Below, piece after piece: positions 35,929 through 44,021 of a DNA stretch of 64,000 nucleotides (positions are counted from its first letter, which is position 1; every line of letters begins with the position of its first letter). Under the pieces are notes generated by a model. The model saw nothing but the letters and a program-made list of their open reading frames with translations. It made no database searches and had not been told where the DNA came from. The stretch is from Peteryoungia rhizophila (GTDB lineage: Bacteria > Pseudomonadota > Alphaproteobacteria > Rhizobiales > Rhizobiaceae): assembly GCF_004912145.1 (NCBI RefSeq), contig NZ_STGT01000001.1, positions 186,001 to 250,000 of the forward strand, in the 5' to 3' direction. Both the position numbers and the translations under genes were made by a program.

Positions 35929-36636
35929 TCAGTTGATCGCCGCTTCGAGCTCGGTGATATCAGCCAGGACCAGGTCGGAGTGAAGGGCAAGCGTCTCCCG
36001 CGAGCCGGTTCCGGAGAGAACACCGATCTTGAGTCCGGCACCGGCATTGTGCCCCATGTGCAGGTCGTGATTGTTGTCGCCGACGACGGCGACCTCGGAC
36101 GGCACAAGACCCGTCGCGGCACAGAAGCCGAGCACCATGCCGGCCTCCGGCTTCTTGCCATGGCCGCTGTCGTAGCCGGCGACGAAATCGACATAGGGCA
36201 GGATGCCAAAGCGTTCGGCGGCGACCCGGATTGAGCGCTCATTATCACTCGAGGCGATGCCGAGACGCAGACCCTTGCCATGCAGCCTGGAAAAAAGCGG
36301 CTCGAGCTCGGTGACCGGCACGGAGAGTTGGGCTGCTTCAGCGAAGCAGTCGTCGATCTTCGGCACCAGGGCATCCCGTGTGAAGGGGGAGCCGGCGTCG
36401 ATCATGCCGTCGGCGATCTCAACCGTATTGGCAGATGCAAACAGGCTGTCCGGCACAATCGCACCGGTAACGGGATCCATGCCGCACGCGGTCAGCAGGC
36501 GGTCCGCAAGGGCCGCGTCGCCATCGGCGGCCATGAGTGCCACCCGGCGATTGACGGGGCCCCAGCTCGCGTCGAAATCGAGCAGCGTCCCGTCCTTGTC
36601 GAACAGAATGCCGGCAATTCGGGGCTTCTCATGCAT
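35929..36636 (-). CDS. HAD-superfamily hydrolase (Gph-like) in the LPS cluster
   Basis: A 235-residue HAD phosphatase with all motifs: [10 protein letters not shown] (nucleophile Asp13 and acid Asp15), SSDNERS for motif II, Lys in [10 protein letters not shown], and [15 protein letters not shown] for motif IV. It sits between waaA and lpxK. Phosphoglycolate phosphatase is the usual automated label, but the neighbourhood suggests a phosphatase in Kdo or lipid A metabolism, such as Kdo 8-phosphate phosphatase-like action. This is inference from context only. Confidence 0.85.
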   Translation of the reverse strand: MHEKPRIAGILFDKDGTLLDFDASWGPVNRRVALMAADGDAALADRLLTACGMDPVTGAIVPDSLFASANTVEIADGMIDAGSPFTRDALVPKIDDCFAEAAQLSVPVTELEPLFSRLHGKGLRLGIASSDNERSIRVAAERFGILPYVDFVAGYDSGHGKKPEAGMVLGFCAATGLVPSEVAVVGDNNHDLHMGHNAGAGLKIGVLSGTGSRETLALHSDLVLADITELEAAIN

Positions 36637-36658
36637 GGGCGAGATCCTGGTTCAAGTA

Positions 36659-37984
36659 TCAGCCCTGGCTGGCACTGCGCGGTTCGAGTTTGGCCTTGAC
36701 CGAGAGCGGGCTGACATAGGGTTCGAGCCCCTTCAGGGTCGCCGTCAGCGCACCGCGCATTTCCTGCATACTCTCGAGGCCGGCATCGATCATCTTGGAC
36801 CGGGCCACATCGTTGCTCAAGAGGAAGTGTACGGCCTTGGCGAGCATTTCGGCATCGCGGATGATCCGGGCCGAGCCCTTGCGCACGAGCCGCTGGTAGC
36901 TCTCGCGGAAATTGCTGACCTGGGGGCCCGACAGCACGGCGCAGCCGAGCATGGCCGGCTCCAGCGGGTTCTGGCCACCCTCGGCCGAGAGCGAGCGTCC
37001 GACAAAGGCGACTTCGGTCAGACGCAGATAGAGCCCCATCTCGCCGATCGTATCGCCGAGGAACACGTCGGTTTCCGCCGTGATGACATCACCGCGCGTG
37101 CGCCGGGCGACCACGAGCCCTTTTTCCACCAGCATGGCCTCGATCTCGTCGCAGCGGTCCGGATGGCGTGGCACGAGCACCGTCAAAAGCCCCGTATGGG
37201 CCTTCAGCGCCCTATGCACCATGGAAGCGACCTTTTCCTCGCCTTCAAAGGTGGAGATCGCGGCCCAGGTCTTGCGCGTGCCGATCTGCTGGCGGTAGCG
37301 CTCCAGCACCTGCTCGTCGCAGGGCGGCGCATCGCTGTCGACCTTGATATTGCCAGAGACGCTGACCGGCCAGGCGCCGAGATCGCGGAAACGTTCCGCA
37401 TCGAGATCGGATTGCGCGATCACCAGAGCGAGCTTGCCGAACAGGGTTTCGGCGATCGCCGGATGGCCCTTCCAGCGGTCGAAGGAACGATCGGACATGC
37501 GGGCATTGACGAGGATCTGGGGAATGTGACGCCGATGAAGCTCGGCGAGCGTCGTCGGCCAGATCTCGGATTCGACGCCGATGGCGACATCCGGCTGCCA
37601 ATAATCGAGGAAGCGGCGGACCGGCGGCAGAAGGTCGAGCGGCACATATTGATGCAGAACCATGTCGCCGAGACGGTTCTTCGCGACCTCCGCGGAGGTG
37701 ACGGTACCGGTTGTCAGGAGAACATGGATGTCGCGGCGGCGAAGTTCACGCATCAGGGCCAAAACCGCCGTCGTCTCGCCGACGCTTGCCGCATGGATCC
37801 AGACGAGCGGCCCCGCAGGCCGGGGCAGGCTCGGATTGCCGAAGCGCTCGGCCCGGCGGGCACGATCTTCCTTGCCCTTGGCCGCACGATAGGCCAGCAA
37901 GGGTCGCGACAGAGGATAAGCCGCAAGACCCAACCAGCCGTAGGACGTCAAGGCAAAGGAGGCCAGGCCATCGCTCAGTGCCAT
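36659..37984 (-). CDS. waaA: Kdo transferase (3-deoxy-D-manno-octulosonic acid transferase)
   Basis: A 441-residue GT30 enzyme that transfers Kdo from CMP-Kdo to lipid IVA at the inner membrane. Features: N-terminal membrane helix region (LTSYGWLGLAAYPLSRPLL), PLVWIHAASVGETTAVLALM, LLTTGTVTSAEVAKNR, YVPLDLLPPVRRFLDYWQPDVAIGVESEIWP and the GGQNPLEPAMLG donor loop. Its 3' neighbours are the HAD gene (22 bases) and then lpxK. Confidence 0.95.
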   Translation of the reverse strand: MALSDGLASFALTSYGWLGLAAYPLSRPLLAYRAAKGKEDRARRAERFGNPSLPRPAGPLVWIHAASVGETTAVLALMRELRRRDIHVLLTTGTVTSAEVAKNRLGDMVLHQYVPLDLLPPVRRFLDYWQPDVAIGVESEIWPTTLAELHRRHIPQILVNARMSDRSFDRWKGHPAIAETLFGKLALVIAQSDLDAERFRDLGAWPVSVSGNIKVDSDAPPCDEQVLERYRQQIGTRKTWAAISTFEGEEKVASMVHRALKAHTGLLTVLVPRHPDRCDEIEAMLVEKGLVVARRTRGDVITAETDVFLGDTIGEMGLYLRLTEVAFVGRSLSAEGGQNPLEPAMLGCAVLSGPQVSNFRESYQRLVRKGSARIIRDAEMLAKAVHFLLSNDVARSKMIDAGLESMQEMRGALTATLKGLEPYVSPLSVKAKLEPRSASQG

Positions 37985-38136
37985 CGGTCGAACCTGCTCA
38001 TCTTCATCGAGAATGCCATTCTGCCCGTTCAGGAGGCGCCACTACGCCACAAGTGAGAGATGCAAGAAGACTGAGTTCAAAACGTGACCCTTACGGGCCA
38101 TCCACAGCGGCCTTCAAAGGACCGCCGCCCTTGGGC

Positions 38137-38373
38137 TCACTTGTCCGACGGGTTCAGCAGCCGGTGCATGTGCACGATGAAGTAACGCATATGCGCATTG
38201 TCGACCGTTGCCTGGGCTTTCGCCTTCCAGGCCACCAGGGCGCTGCCGTAGTCGGGAAAGATGCCGACGATGTCCAGCCCGTTGAGATCACGGAACTGCA
38301 CTTCTTCGAGATTCGACAGTTCACCGCCAAAAACCAGATGGAGAAGCTGCTTGTTTTGGTTGGTTTCCGTCAT
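38137..38373 (-). CDS. DUF4170 protein
   Basis: A 78-residue protein (from the ATG at 38373; another ATG lies 6 codons upstream) with the DUF4170 pattern: LLHLVFGGEL, LNGLDIVGIFPDYGSALVAWKAKAQ and AHMRYFIVHMHRLL. It sits between cysQ and waaA, a placement repeated in many Rhizobiales. The constant neighbourhood suggests a part in LPS synthesis or its control, but nothing in the sequence gives an activity. Confidence 0.85.
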   Translation of the reverse strand: MTETNQNKQLLHLVFGGELSNLEEVQFRDLNGLDIVGIFPDYGSALVAWKAKAQATVDNAHMRYFIVHMHRLLNPSDK

Positions 38374-38434
38374 GTTTTCTGCCTGTCCCATTCATAAATA
38401 GTCGTCACCCATCTGCGCGATTTCGCCCCAAAGG

Positions 38435-39271
38435 TCAACTCCGGGGAATTCGGGAGATGTTCTTCAGCAATGCCGGAAGAATGTCGGCCGATGCTGCACA
38501 GAGCACCGGATGCGTCACGTCTTCCCTGTTGTATACCAGTGATTGTCCATCGAGATCGGTGACCGATCCTCCGGCCCGCGCAAGGATCAGGTCGGCGGCT
38601 GCGAGATCCCAGTCATGCGCGCTCTTCTTGACCAGCGTCGCATCGATGCGCCCGTCGGCGACGAGCGCCAGCCGATAGGCGAGCGAGGGGATGTGGTCCA
38701 CCCGTTCGATCCGGGGCCGCAAGATCGGGCTGAAAATCGCGACCATGTCCTGGGCCGAAGCGAGTTTGAGGCTGTCCTCGATGCCGGCCGTGGAAACGGC
38801 GATGTCCTGGCCGTTGCGACGGGCGGGCCCATCGATCGTCGCGGTGAATTCCTCATGGAGCGACGGCGCGACCAGAATGCCAGCGACCGGCTTTCCCTTG
38901 TGGACGACGGCCACCGATACGCACCAGGTATCCTTGCCGGCAAGGAAGGCGCGGGTGCCGTCGATCGGGTCGATGACAAACAGCGTGTCGCAGGACAGGC
39001 GCGCCGGATCGTCGTCCGTTTCCTCGGACAGCCAACCATAATTCGGCCGGGCATGGCGGAGGATTTCTTCCAGAATGCGATTGGCGGCATAGTCGGCGGC
39101 GCTGACCGGCGAGCGGCCCTCGTTCTTCCACCAGACCTCCGGCGACTGGCCGAAATGCGCCATAGCCACCTTGCCGGCCTCGCGCGCGGCATCGGCGATC
39201 AGGGCGAGATCCGCCTGCCAGTCGAAGCGCGGCGCCGCCGGGGCCAGAGGCTTTTTGTCAGATTCCGGCAA
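38435..39271 (-). CDS. cysQ: 3'(2'),5'-bisphosphate nucleotidase (CysQ/IMPase family)
   Basis: A 278-residue metal-dependent phosphatase of the inositol monophosphatase superfamily. Metal motifs: SEETDDD, DPIDGTRAFLAGKD and the C-terminal HDWDLAAADLILARAGG. CysQ enzymes hydrolyse PAP to AMP, relieving inhibition of sulphate assimilation. Start overlaps the pmbA end by 14 bases, so translation may be coupled. An inositol phosphate role cannot be excluded by sequence. Confidence 0.9.
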   Translation of the reverse strand: MPESDKKPLAPAAPRFDWQADLALIADAAREAGKVAMAHFGQSPEVWWKNEGRSPVSAADYAANRILEEILRHARPNYGWLSEETDDDPARLSCDTLFVIDPIDGTRAFLAGKDTWCVSVAVVHKGKPVAGILVAPSLHEEFTATIDGPARRNGQDIAVSTAGIEDSLKLASAQDMVAIFSPILRPRIERVDHIPSLAYRLALVADGRIDATLVKKSAHDWDLAAADLILARAGGSVTDLDGQSLVYNREDVTHPVLCAASADILPALLKNISRIPRS

Positions 39272-40604
39272 GGGTCATACCCTCGATGGCAAGTGTGGGA
39301 GCGGCGACGCCGAACTTGCGGTCGATGTCGTTGGCCGGCGTGATCCGCATGAACATGTCCTTGAGATTGGACGCGATGGTGATCTCGGAGACAGGATAGG
39401 TCAATTCGCCGTTCTCGATCCAGAAGCCGCTGGCGCCGCGGCTGTATTCACCGGTGATCATGTCGACGCCCTGGCCGATCATGTCGGTTATGTAGAGACC
39501 CGTGCCGATGTTGCGGATCAGGTCTTCTGGCGCGATCTCGCCGGGCTCCACGGCGAGATTGGTGGAGGACGGCGAGACCGATGTACCGCCACGGACGCCA
39601 CGGCCGTTGGTCTTGAGACCGAGCTCGCGGGCAGCGGAGGAGGACAGGAACCAATGCTTCAGCACGCCGTCCTCGATCATCGTGAGCGGCTTGCCCGAGA
39701 TGCCTTCGCCATCGAAGGGACGCGAGGACGAGCCGCGCACCTTGAGCGGATCATCGGTAATGTTGAGGCCTGATTTCAGGACCTGCTGGCCCATCTTGTC
39801 GCGCAGGAAGGAGGTCTTGCGAGCCACCGAGGCGCCGTTGATCGCGCCGGCGATCGTGCCGACGAAGCCACGGGCGACGCGCGGGTCGAAGACGACAGTG
39901 AGGTTGGATGCCGTCGGCACCTGGCGCGGGTTCAGCCGGCGGATGGCGCGCTCTGCCGCACGGCGACCGATTTCCTCCGGGCTGTCGAGCTCGGCGAAAT
40001 AGAGGCGGCTGTCATAGTCATGGTCGCGCTCCATCTTCGTGCCTTCGCCGGCGATGACGCCGACGGAGCGTGAGAAACGCGAGCCGGCATAACTGCCGGA
40101 AAAACCGTGCGAGGTGACGAGCACCAGGCCACCCATGCCGGCCGATGCACCGGCGCCGAGCGAATTGCTGACGCCATTGACGGCGCGGGCCGTCTCTTCC
40201 ATGGCGAGCGCGCTCTCGCGCAGCTGGTCGCTCGACACTTCGGTGTCGTCAAAGAGTTGAAGATCAGGAATGTTACGGGCGAGATCGCTCTCGTCGGCCA
40301 GCCCGGCAAAAGGATCCTCGGGCGAGACCTTGGCCATGGCGACGGCGCGCTCGGCCAGCGCCGTGAGGTCGAAGCCGGGATTGGCCGAGACGGACGCCAC
40401 CTTTCGGCCGATGAAGACGCGCAGCGAAAAGTCGTCGCTCTCGGAGGCCTCGGTCGATTCGACCTTGCCGAGGCGGACGCTGACCCCCTTGGAGCGGGAG
40501 CGCACGACCACCGCGTCAGCCTTGTCGGCACCCGCCTTGATGGCGAGGTCGACGAGCTGTTCGGCGCGTTCGAGGAGGTTGGCGGAATCGATTTGATGGG
40601 GCAT
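39258..40604 (-). CDS. pmbA: TldD/PmbA-family metalloprotease
   Basis: A 448-residue PmbA/TldE protein. Characteristic segments are GVSVRLGKVESTEASESDDFSLRV (in pieces), LGAGASAGMGGLVLVTSHGFSGSYAGS and GTSVSPSSTNLAVEPG with TGEYSRGASGFWIENGELTYPVSE. PmbA pairs with TldD to trim ribosomal peptides and degrade unfolded peptides; tldD is not in the window. The PmbA chain itself lacks the HExxxH metal site, as expected. It heads the pmbA-cysQ-DUF4170-waaA run. Confidence 0.93.
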   Translation of the reverse strand: MPHQIDSANLLERAEQLVDLAIKAGADKADAVVVRSRSKGVSVRLGKVESTEASESDDFSLRVFIGRKVASVSANPGFDLTALAERAVAMAKVSPEDPFAGLADESDLARNIPDLQLFDDTEVSSDQLRESALAMEETARAVNGVSNSLGAGASAGMGGLVLVTSHGFSGSYAGSRFSRSVGVIAGEGTKMERDHDYDSRLYFAELDSPEEIGRRAAERAIRRLNPRQVPTASNLTVVFDPRVARGFVGTIAGAINGASVARKTSFLRDKMGQQVLKSGLNITDDPLKVRGSSSRPFDGEGISGKPLTMIEDGVLKHWFLSSSAARELGLKTNGRGVRGGTSVSPSSTNLAVEPGEIAPEDLIRNIGTGLYITDMIGQGVDMITGEYSRGASGFWIENGELTYPVSEITIASNLKDMFMRITPANDIDRKFGVAAPTLAIEGMTLAGI

Positions 40605-40739
40605 GGGTTGGCCTTTCCTTCCCGCTCCATTTATTGTGCCTTACAAGGGGCATCAAGGGCGGTTCGGGCTTTTCCGTTCACTTGCCCGGCATAGGTTCCA
40701 TTCCAGTCCGCTCGATCCCGGAAAACGAGGAGAATTCCC

Positions 40740-42548
40740 TTGGCCAGCGCAACCGAAGCCCTGTTCGCCCAACCCCTGCTCCTTCTCGGCGGCGCGGTCA
40801 TCGCAGCCCCGATTTTCCGCAAGCTTGGGCTCGGGACCGTACTCGGCTACCTAGCGGCCGGCGTGGTGATCGGGCCGGTGCTGCACCTCATCGGTGGCTC
40901 CGGCGAGATCCTGGCTGTGGCCGAACTCGGCGTCGTGCTGCTGCTGTTCATCATCGGGCTGGAGCTCAAGCCCAGCCGATTGTGGCACATGCGGCGGGAC
41001 ATCTTCGGGCTTGGCACGAGCCAGGTCGTGTTCACAGGCCTCATGCTGACGGCGCTGGTTTACGCAGCCGGTCTGCTCGACTGGCGCGGAGCCTTGGTTG
41101 CCGGCTTTGGTCTCGCATTATCCTCCACCGCGTTTGCGCTGCAATTGCTCGAAGACTATGGCGACATGAACAGCCGCTATGGACAGCGCTCCTTCTCGAT
41201 CCTGCTCTTTCAGGACCTCGCCATCGTGCCGCTGCTCGCCATGGTCTCGGTGCTCGGCGCACAGGGCAGCGAGGCGCAGCAGTCGCCCGTGGTGGAAATC
41301 GGGATCGCGCTCGGTGCCGTGATCGGCATGATCCTCGCCGGTCGCTATCTCCTGACCCCCATGTTCCAAATCATCGCCCGGACCGGGGCACGCGAGGTGA
41401 TGATTGCAGCCGCCCTCTTCGTGGTCCTGGGATCGGCTTATCTGATGCAGGTCGCCGGGCTTTCGATGGCCATGGGCGCCTTCCTCGCCGGCGTCATGCT
41501 GGCCGAATCCTCCTATCGCCATGAGCTGGAGGCCGATATCGAGCCTTTCCGCGGGCTGTTGCTCGCACTTTTCTTCATCGCGGTCGGCCTGTCGATGGAA
41601 TTGCAGGTCATCGTCGACAACCTGGCTCTGATCGCCATCGCCGTGCCCGTGCTGATGGCGGTGAAGGCGCTCGTCATCTTTGCGATCTGCCGCGTCTCAG
41701 GCTCTTCACGCAACGACGCGATACGCATCGGCATGCTCCTGCCCCAGGGCGGTGAATTCGGTTTCGTGCTCTTCACCACGGCGGCAGCCGCCGGCCTCTT
41801 CTCGGGCGCGCAGTCGTCCCTGCTCATTTCCATCGTCACCCTCTCCATGGCGCTCACGCCGCTGACCGCATTGATCGGCCAACGCTTGCTGGCCCGTGAC
41901 ACACGGGAGAAGGAGGAGATGGAGGAGGATTTCGAAGGGGCAGGATCTGATGTCTTGATGATCGGCTTTTCCCGTTTCGGCCAGATCGCAGCGCAAATCC
42001 TGCTGGCCAGCGGACGCGACGTCACCATTCTCGACGACAGCCCGGATCGCGTGCGCCAGGCGGCGACCTTCGGCTTCCGCATCTATTTCGGCGACGGCAC
42101 GCGCCTCGACATGCTGCGGGCCGCCGGAATCGAAAAGGCAAAGATCGTCGCGGTCTGCACGCACAGAAAGGATATCACCGACAAGATCGTCGATCTCATC
42201 CGCTCCGAATATCCTGATGTGCGTCTGTTCGTGCGGTCCTATGACCGCATCCACAGCCTCGAACTCAGGGCCCGCGACGTGGAATACGAGCTGCGCGAAA
42301 CCTTCGAGTCCGGTCTGCTCTTCGGGCGCCGCACGCTGGAAGGGCTCGGCGCGACCGAGGACGAGGCTTACGAGGTGGGCGAGGACATCCGCCGCCGCGA
42401 CGAGGAGCGTCTGAGACTGCAGGCGCAGGAAGGCATTCTCGCGGGCCGTGAACTGATGCACAAGCGGCCGGTGAAGCCCGAGCCGCTAATCAAGCCGAAG
42501 AAGCCGATCCAGGCGGTCGAAACCCCGACGGAAGCGCCCGCCGCCTGA
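40740..42548 (+). CDS. CPA2-family (KefB/KefC-like) cation:proton antiporter
   Basis: A 602-residue protein: about 12 membrane helices (residues 5 to about 380) and a C-terminal RCK/TrkA-N domain with DVLMIGFSRFGQIAAQILL. The usual Rossmann GxGxxG is GFSRFG here, a mild variation. Segments LGTVLGYLAAGVVIGP and LGVVLLLFIIGLEL are typical of Kef. Glutathione-gated K+ efflux is known for E. coli Kef; control by nucleotide binding is likely. The TTG start at 40740 follows GAGGAG with 7 bases spacing. A Lys/Pro-rich tail ends the protein. Confidence 0.9.
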   Translation: MASATEALFAQPLLLLGGAVIAAPIFRKLGLGTVLGYLAAGVVIGPVLHLIGGSGEILAVAELGVVLLLFIIGLELKPSRLWHMRRDIFGLGTSQVVFTGLMLTALVYAAGLLDWRGALVAGFGLALSSTAFALQLLEDYGDMNSRYGQRSFSILLFQDLAIVPLLAMVSVLGAQGSEAQQSPVVEIGIALGAVIGMILAGRYLLTPMFQIIARTGAREVMIAAALFVVLGSAYLMQVAGLSMAMGAFLAGVMLAESSYRHELEADIEPFRGLLLALFFIAVGLSMELQVIVDNLALIAIAVPVLMAVKALVIFAICRVSGSSRNDAIRIGMLLPQGGEFGFVLFTTAAAAGLFSGAQSSLLISIVTLSMALTPLTALIGQRLLARDTREKEEMEEDFEGAGSDVLMIGFSRFGQIAAQILLASGRDVTILDDSPDRVRQAATFGFRIYFGDGTRLDMLRAAGIEKAKIVAVCTHRKDITDKIVDLIRSEYPDVRLFVRSYDRIHSLELRARDVEYELRETFESGLLFGRRTLEGLGATEDEAYEVGEDIRRRDEERLRLQAQEGILAGRELMHKRPVKPEPLIKPKKPIQAVETPTEAPAA

Positions 42549-42552
42549 TCGC

Positions 42553-43428
42553 TCAGCGGCGGACGAAATCCTCGATGCGGGCGGCGAGATCCCGCTTCAG
42601 CGGTTCTTTCAGGCGATCGCAGATTTCGAGGATCTGCCGGGCCTTGAAGAAGTCGAGCACCTTGTAGCTGTTGACCTCCGGCCGGATATAGATGTCCGGC
42701 TGGCAGATCTTCATCTTCAGGGCGATATGCGACTGCATCATCAGCTGCGAGGCGCCGAAGAGGCTGTCGATGCGGTTGGGCATCAGCGAACCATCGCCCT
42801 CGGGCGCACCGATCACGTCAATGGCGACCATGATGTCGACCTTGCCGACGAGGTGGTCGTAGGGCACCGGATTGAAGATGCCGCCGTCAATCATTAGCCG
42901 GCCGTCGATGGTGACCGGCGCAAAAAGTGCGGGAATGGCAGCCGAGGCGGACAAGGCCTCGTAGAGGTCGCCTTCGTTGCGGACCATCTCGCATTGCCCG
43001 TAATAGTCGGTGGCGATGACCGTCAGAGGGAGCTTCAGCTTTGCAAAGTCCTCGGGGATGGCAGGCGGCAGGAAAGCGCGCAGCAGCCGTGGCAGGTTGA
43101 ACTGGCCGAGACGGAAGCCGCCCAGAGCGCGGATGCTGGCCGGTCTGAGGCCCCAGAACCGGTTGAGGACGAGCCCCCTGTTGTCGGCGAGTTCCAATGT
43201 ATAGTCGCGGATGTCGCGACCGCTCATGCCGGCGGCGTAGCCGGCGCCGAGGATCGCGCCCATGGAAGAGCCGGCGATCAGGGCGGGTTTGATGCCGAGT
43301 TCGTCAAAGACTTCGAGAACCGGAATATGCGCGAAGCCGCGTGCGCCCCCTGCCCCAAGTGCGAGACCAATGGTCGGATCGGCCTTCACGGCATTCGACG
43401 GAATGGGGGTTTTAGCGACGAGATCCAT
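42553..43428 (-). CDS. Patatin-like phospholipase
   Basis: A 291-residue patatin/RssA-type lipolytic enzyme. It has the oxyanion loop LGAGGARGFAH near residue 26, the nucleophile elbow GSSMGAILGAGYAAG (Ser about 56), and the catalytic Asp in MIDGGIFNPVPYD. No signal peptide is present, so it acts on cytoplasmic-face lipids. Convergent with the antiporter gene (4 bases between stops). Confidence 0.92.
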   Translation of the reverse strand: MDLVAKTPIPSNAVKADPTIGLALGAGGARGFAHIPVLEVFDELGIKPALIAGSSMGAILGAGYAAGMSGRDIRDYTLELADNRGLVLNRFWGLRPASIRALGGFRLGQFNLPRLLRAFLPPAIPEDFAKLKLPLTVIATDYYGQCEMVRNEGDLYEALSASAAIPALFAPVTIDGRLMIDGGIFNPVPYDHLVGKVDIMVAIDVIGAPEGDGSLMPNRIDSLFGASQLMMQSHIALKMKICQPDIYIRPEVNSYKVLDFFKARQILEICDRLKEPLKRDLAARIEDFVRR

Positions 43429-43454
43429 GGGCCAGCTTTTCTCCGTTTCGGGGA

Positions 43455-44015
43455 TCAGGCTGGCCTATAGGAAAAGAAGTACATTTTCGTGTCACCGAAG
43501 GTGCGCTCTTCCAGGAAGGCGAAGACCGGATCGAGGAAAACCTGCACGTCGCCACGCTCCTCGAGGATGACGAGGGCATCCTTTGCCAGCCAGCCGCCCC
43601 GATGGGCCGACTGCAGCGCCTTCTCGCCCAGACCCTTGCCATAGGGCGGATCGGCGAAGACCAGTTCGAAGGGCTCGATGTTGTTGGACGGGCCGAGATC
43701 GGTGGCGTCGCGCCTCAGCATGCGGGCACGGCCATGCAGGCCGAAGGCATCGATGTTTTCCCACAGCAGGCCGCGACCCTCGACGCTGTTTTCAACAAAG
43801 AGCGCAGACTTGCAACCCCGCGACAGCGCTTCGATGCCGACGGCACCTGTGCCGGCGAAGAGGTCGAGGATGCGGGTGCCATCGAGCACGCCGGGATGGG
43901 CGTGCGCGAGGATGTTGAACAGGCTCTCGCGCGTCCGATCGACGGTCGGCCGGATGTCATTGGACTTCGGCGTGGCCAGCGTGCGGCCACGAAATTCACC
44001 GCCGACGATGCGCAT
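43455..44015 (-). CDS. rsmD: 16S rRNA (guanine(966)-N2)-methyltransferase
   Basis: A 186-residue RsmD: starts MRIVGGEFRGRTLATPK, binds SAM with ILDLFAGTGAVGIEALSRG, and carries the DPPY motif in VFADPPYGKGLGEKAL. Methylates G966 of 16S rRNA. It begins 6 bases after the pseudouridine synthase stop, so both rRNA modification genes are probably cotranscribed, the standard rhizobial order. Confidence 0.95.
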   Translation of the reverse strand: MRIVGGEFRGRTLATPKSNDIRPTVDRTRESLFNILAHAHPGVLDGTRILDLFAGTGAVGIEALSRGCKSALFVENSVEGRGLLWENIDAFGLHGRARMLRRDATDLGPSNNIEPFELVFADPPYGKGLGEKALQSAHRGGWLAKDALVILEERGDVQVFLDPVFAFLEERTFGDTKMYFFSYRPA

Positions 44016-44021
44016 GCCGGC

